In this document: positions 6,195 to 6,487 of the stretch, piece after piece
Position numbering within the stretch: position 1 is the stretch's first letter
How the letters are laid out: every line of letters starts with the position of its first letter
From: Ardenticatenales bacterium
Lineage (GTDB): Bacteria; Chloroflexota; Anaerolineae; Ardenticatenales; Ardenticatenaceae
Length of the DNA stretch: 6,487 nt
Assembly: GCA_013812995.1 (NCBI GenBank)
Contig: JACCSL010000104.1
Coordinates: 1-6,487 of the forward strand
Direction of reading: 5' to 3'
Position numbers and translations under genes: made by a program
The notes under the pieces: generated by a model
Database searches by the model: none
What the model was told of the DNA's origin: nothing
The model's input: the letters and a program-made list of their open reading frames with translations, nothing else

Positions 6195-6224
6195 ATTTCA
6201 GAGTTTGACCAATGAAACTGACAA
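6195..6224 (-). promoter_or_regulatory. Candidate sigma70-type promoter for the glycosyltransferase gene
   Basis: On the - strand TTGTCA (6224-6219, 5 of 6 to TTGACA) and TGAAAT (6200-6195, 4 of 6 to TATAAT) are separated by 18 nt. Transcription would start near 6188, at the edge of the mobile element, giving a leader of about 190 nt now and roughly 15 nt before the insertion. The -10 match is weak, so this is a suggestion only. Confidence 0.25.
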
Positions 6225-6236
6225 TCGCCGTGTGCG

Positions 6237-6286
6237 GCCCTCTCCCGAATTGGGAGAGGGGACGGCTGAAAGCCGGGGGTGAGGGC
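6237..6286. repeat. Palindromic GC-rich intergenic repeat, copy 2 (50 bp)
   Basis: This is a shorter relative of copy 1. Its ends are GCCCTC and GAGGGC. A perfect 9-bp stem CCCTCTCCC/GGGAGAGGG (6238-6260, loop GAATT) is followed by a CGGCT-GAA-AGCCG hairpin (6263-6275). The best alignment with copy 1 is on the opposite strand, where both read GCTCTGC, a few bases, then GCCCTCACCCCC. Copy 2 ends just after the central stem, so one arm is missing. It lies outside the MITE-like element. Confidence 0.75.
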
Positions 6287-6321
6287 ACCTTGCAGAGCGA
6301 TTCAAAAGTCGGGATTGCCCC

Positions 6322-6359
6322 GGCGTAATGCGTGACTTGCCAGAGTCACGCATTATGCC
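6322..6359 (-). terminator. Strong hairpin directly after the permease stop, probable terminator
   Basis: A 16-bp stem (6322-6337 with 6344-6359, one G-T pair, 12 consecutive perfect pairs TAATGCGTGACT/AGTCACGCATTA) has a 6-nt loop. It abuts the stop codon of the - strand permease gene. No T run follows immediately; CTTTT comes about 14 nt later on the - strand. It may therefore act in Rho-dependent termination or 3'-end protection rather than as a classical intrinsic terminator. Confidence 0.5.
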
Positions 6360-6487
6360 TCAAAACGGCAAAGCGAGAGGAATGATGAGCAGGGCGAGAA
6401 AGCCGATAATCAACGTGATAGGCACACCCACGATGGTAAAGTCGCGGAAGCGATAGTTGCCTGGCCCCATGATCAACAGGTTCGGAC
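6360..6487 (-). CDS. C-terminus of an SLC13/DASS-type anion permease (5' part outside window)
   Basis: Only the last 41 codons and the TGA stop are in the window; the gene continues beyond the right edge. The visible peptide begins PNLLIMGPGNYRFRDF and ends with a hydrophobic helix 'ITLIIGFLALLIIPLALPF'. The NL(I/L)-x-MGPG-x-YRF-x-D(F/Y) segment followed by a final membrane helix is typical of the C-terminus of SLC13/DASS and related sodium:sulfate or dicarboxylate permeases, including the TrkA-C-containing bacterial forms. The transported ion cannot be told from this fragment. It is in the same direction as the glycosyltransferase, but a hairpin and a 363-bp gene-free stretch separate them. 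Confidence 0.7.
   Translation of the reverse strand, partial: PNLLIMGPGNYRFRDFTIVGVPITLIIGFLALLIIPLALPF

Larger units (their letters stand above)
5997..6359. other. Gene-free interval holding repeats
   Basis: This 363-bp stretch separates two - strand genes. From left to right it contains the MITE-like element with palindrome copy 1, a lower-GC spacer with the candidate promoter (6194-6236), palindrome copy 2, and the terminal hairpin of the permease gene. A short + strand open frame across it (5995-6282) is made of repeat sequence and has no protein-like features. Confidence 0.8.

Noticed and set aside
5995..6282. 95-codon + strand open frame across the intergenic interval
   Set aside because: It is composed of the mobile element and the palindromic repeats, has no ribosome binding site and no protein-like pattern.
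6055..6286. CRISPR-like repeat pair
   Set aside because: There are only two unequal copies, best aligned in opposite orientation, with strong internal palindromes; there is no regular repeat-spacer pattern and no cas gene.
6200..6320. Second mobile element around palindrome copy 2
   Set aside because: The flanks show at most a short AATCGC inverted match and no direct repeat, so it is not supportable.

Overview
The window is GC-rich bacterial chromosomal DNA with tightly packed genes. The combination suggests Chloroflexota, at low to moderate confidence. The signs are a sialidase-like BNR protein with a CDCCQ motif, a divergent ammonia-type NAD synthase, a large ArnT/PMT-like membrane glycosyltransferase with a beta-rich C-terminal domain, and GCCCTCACCCCC-type palindromic repeats, which are abundant in several genomes of that phylum. 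No phylogenetic marker gene is present, so the phylum call is inference. Layout on the + strand: positions 1-924 hold the 3' part of a BNR/Asp-box (sialidase-fold) protein. After an 86-bp gap with a GGCAAAA tandem repeat comes a compact four-gene cluster (1011-4076): NAD synthase, a tandem-domain GNAT acetyltransferase, a four-helix membrane protein of unknown function, and an alpha/beta hydrolase. These genes are separated by 8 bp, 14 bp and a 4-bp ATGA overlap, so they are probably one transcript. Their shared purpose is not obvious; only nadE has a clear pathway. Layout on the - strand: a GT39/ArnT-like glycosyltransferase converges on the hydrolase with only 12 bp between the stop codons. 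It starts most probably at 5996. The last 41 codons of an SLC13/DASS-type permease occupy the right edge (6360-6487) and are followed by a strong 16-bp hairpin. The most interesting stretch is the 363-bp gene-free interval 5997-6359. I read it as containing a small non-autonomous mobile element (MITE-like) at about 6009-6186. It has imperfect 24-bp terminal inverted repeats (20 of 24 matching) and is flanked by an exact direct repeat (ATTCAG, extendable to GATTCAGC), the expected mark of a target-site duplication. It lies a few bases upstream of the glycosyltransferase ATG, apparently between a candidate promoter and the start codon. It carries one copy of a palindromic repeat, and a shorter copy, best aligned in the opposite orientation, lies 102 bp further on. 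The element also creates a spurious 57-codon N-terminal extension of the glycosyltransferase reading frame. I found no RNA gene, CRISPR array or complete insertion sequence, and no convincing new multi-gene system.
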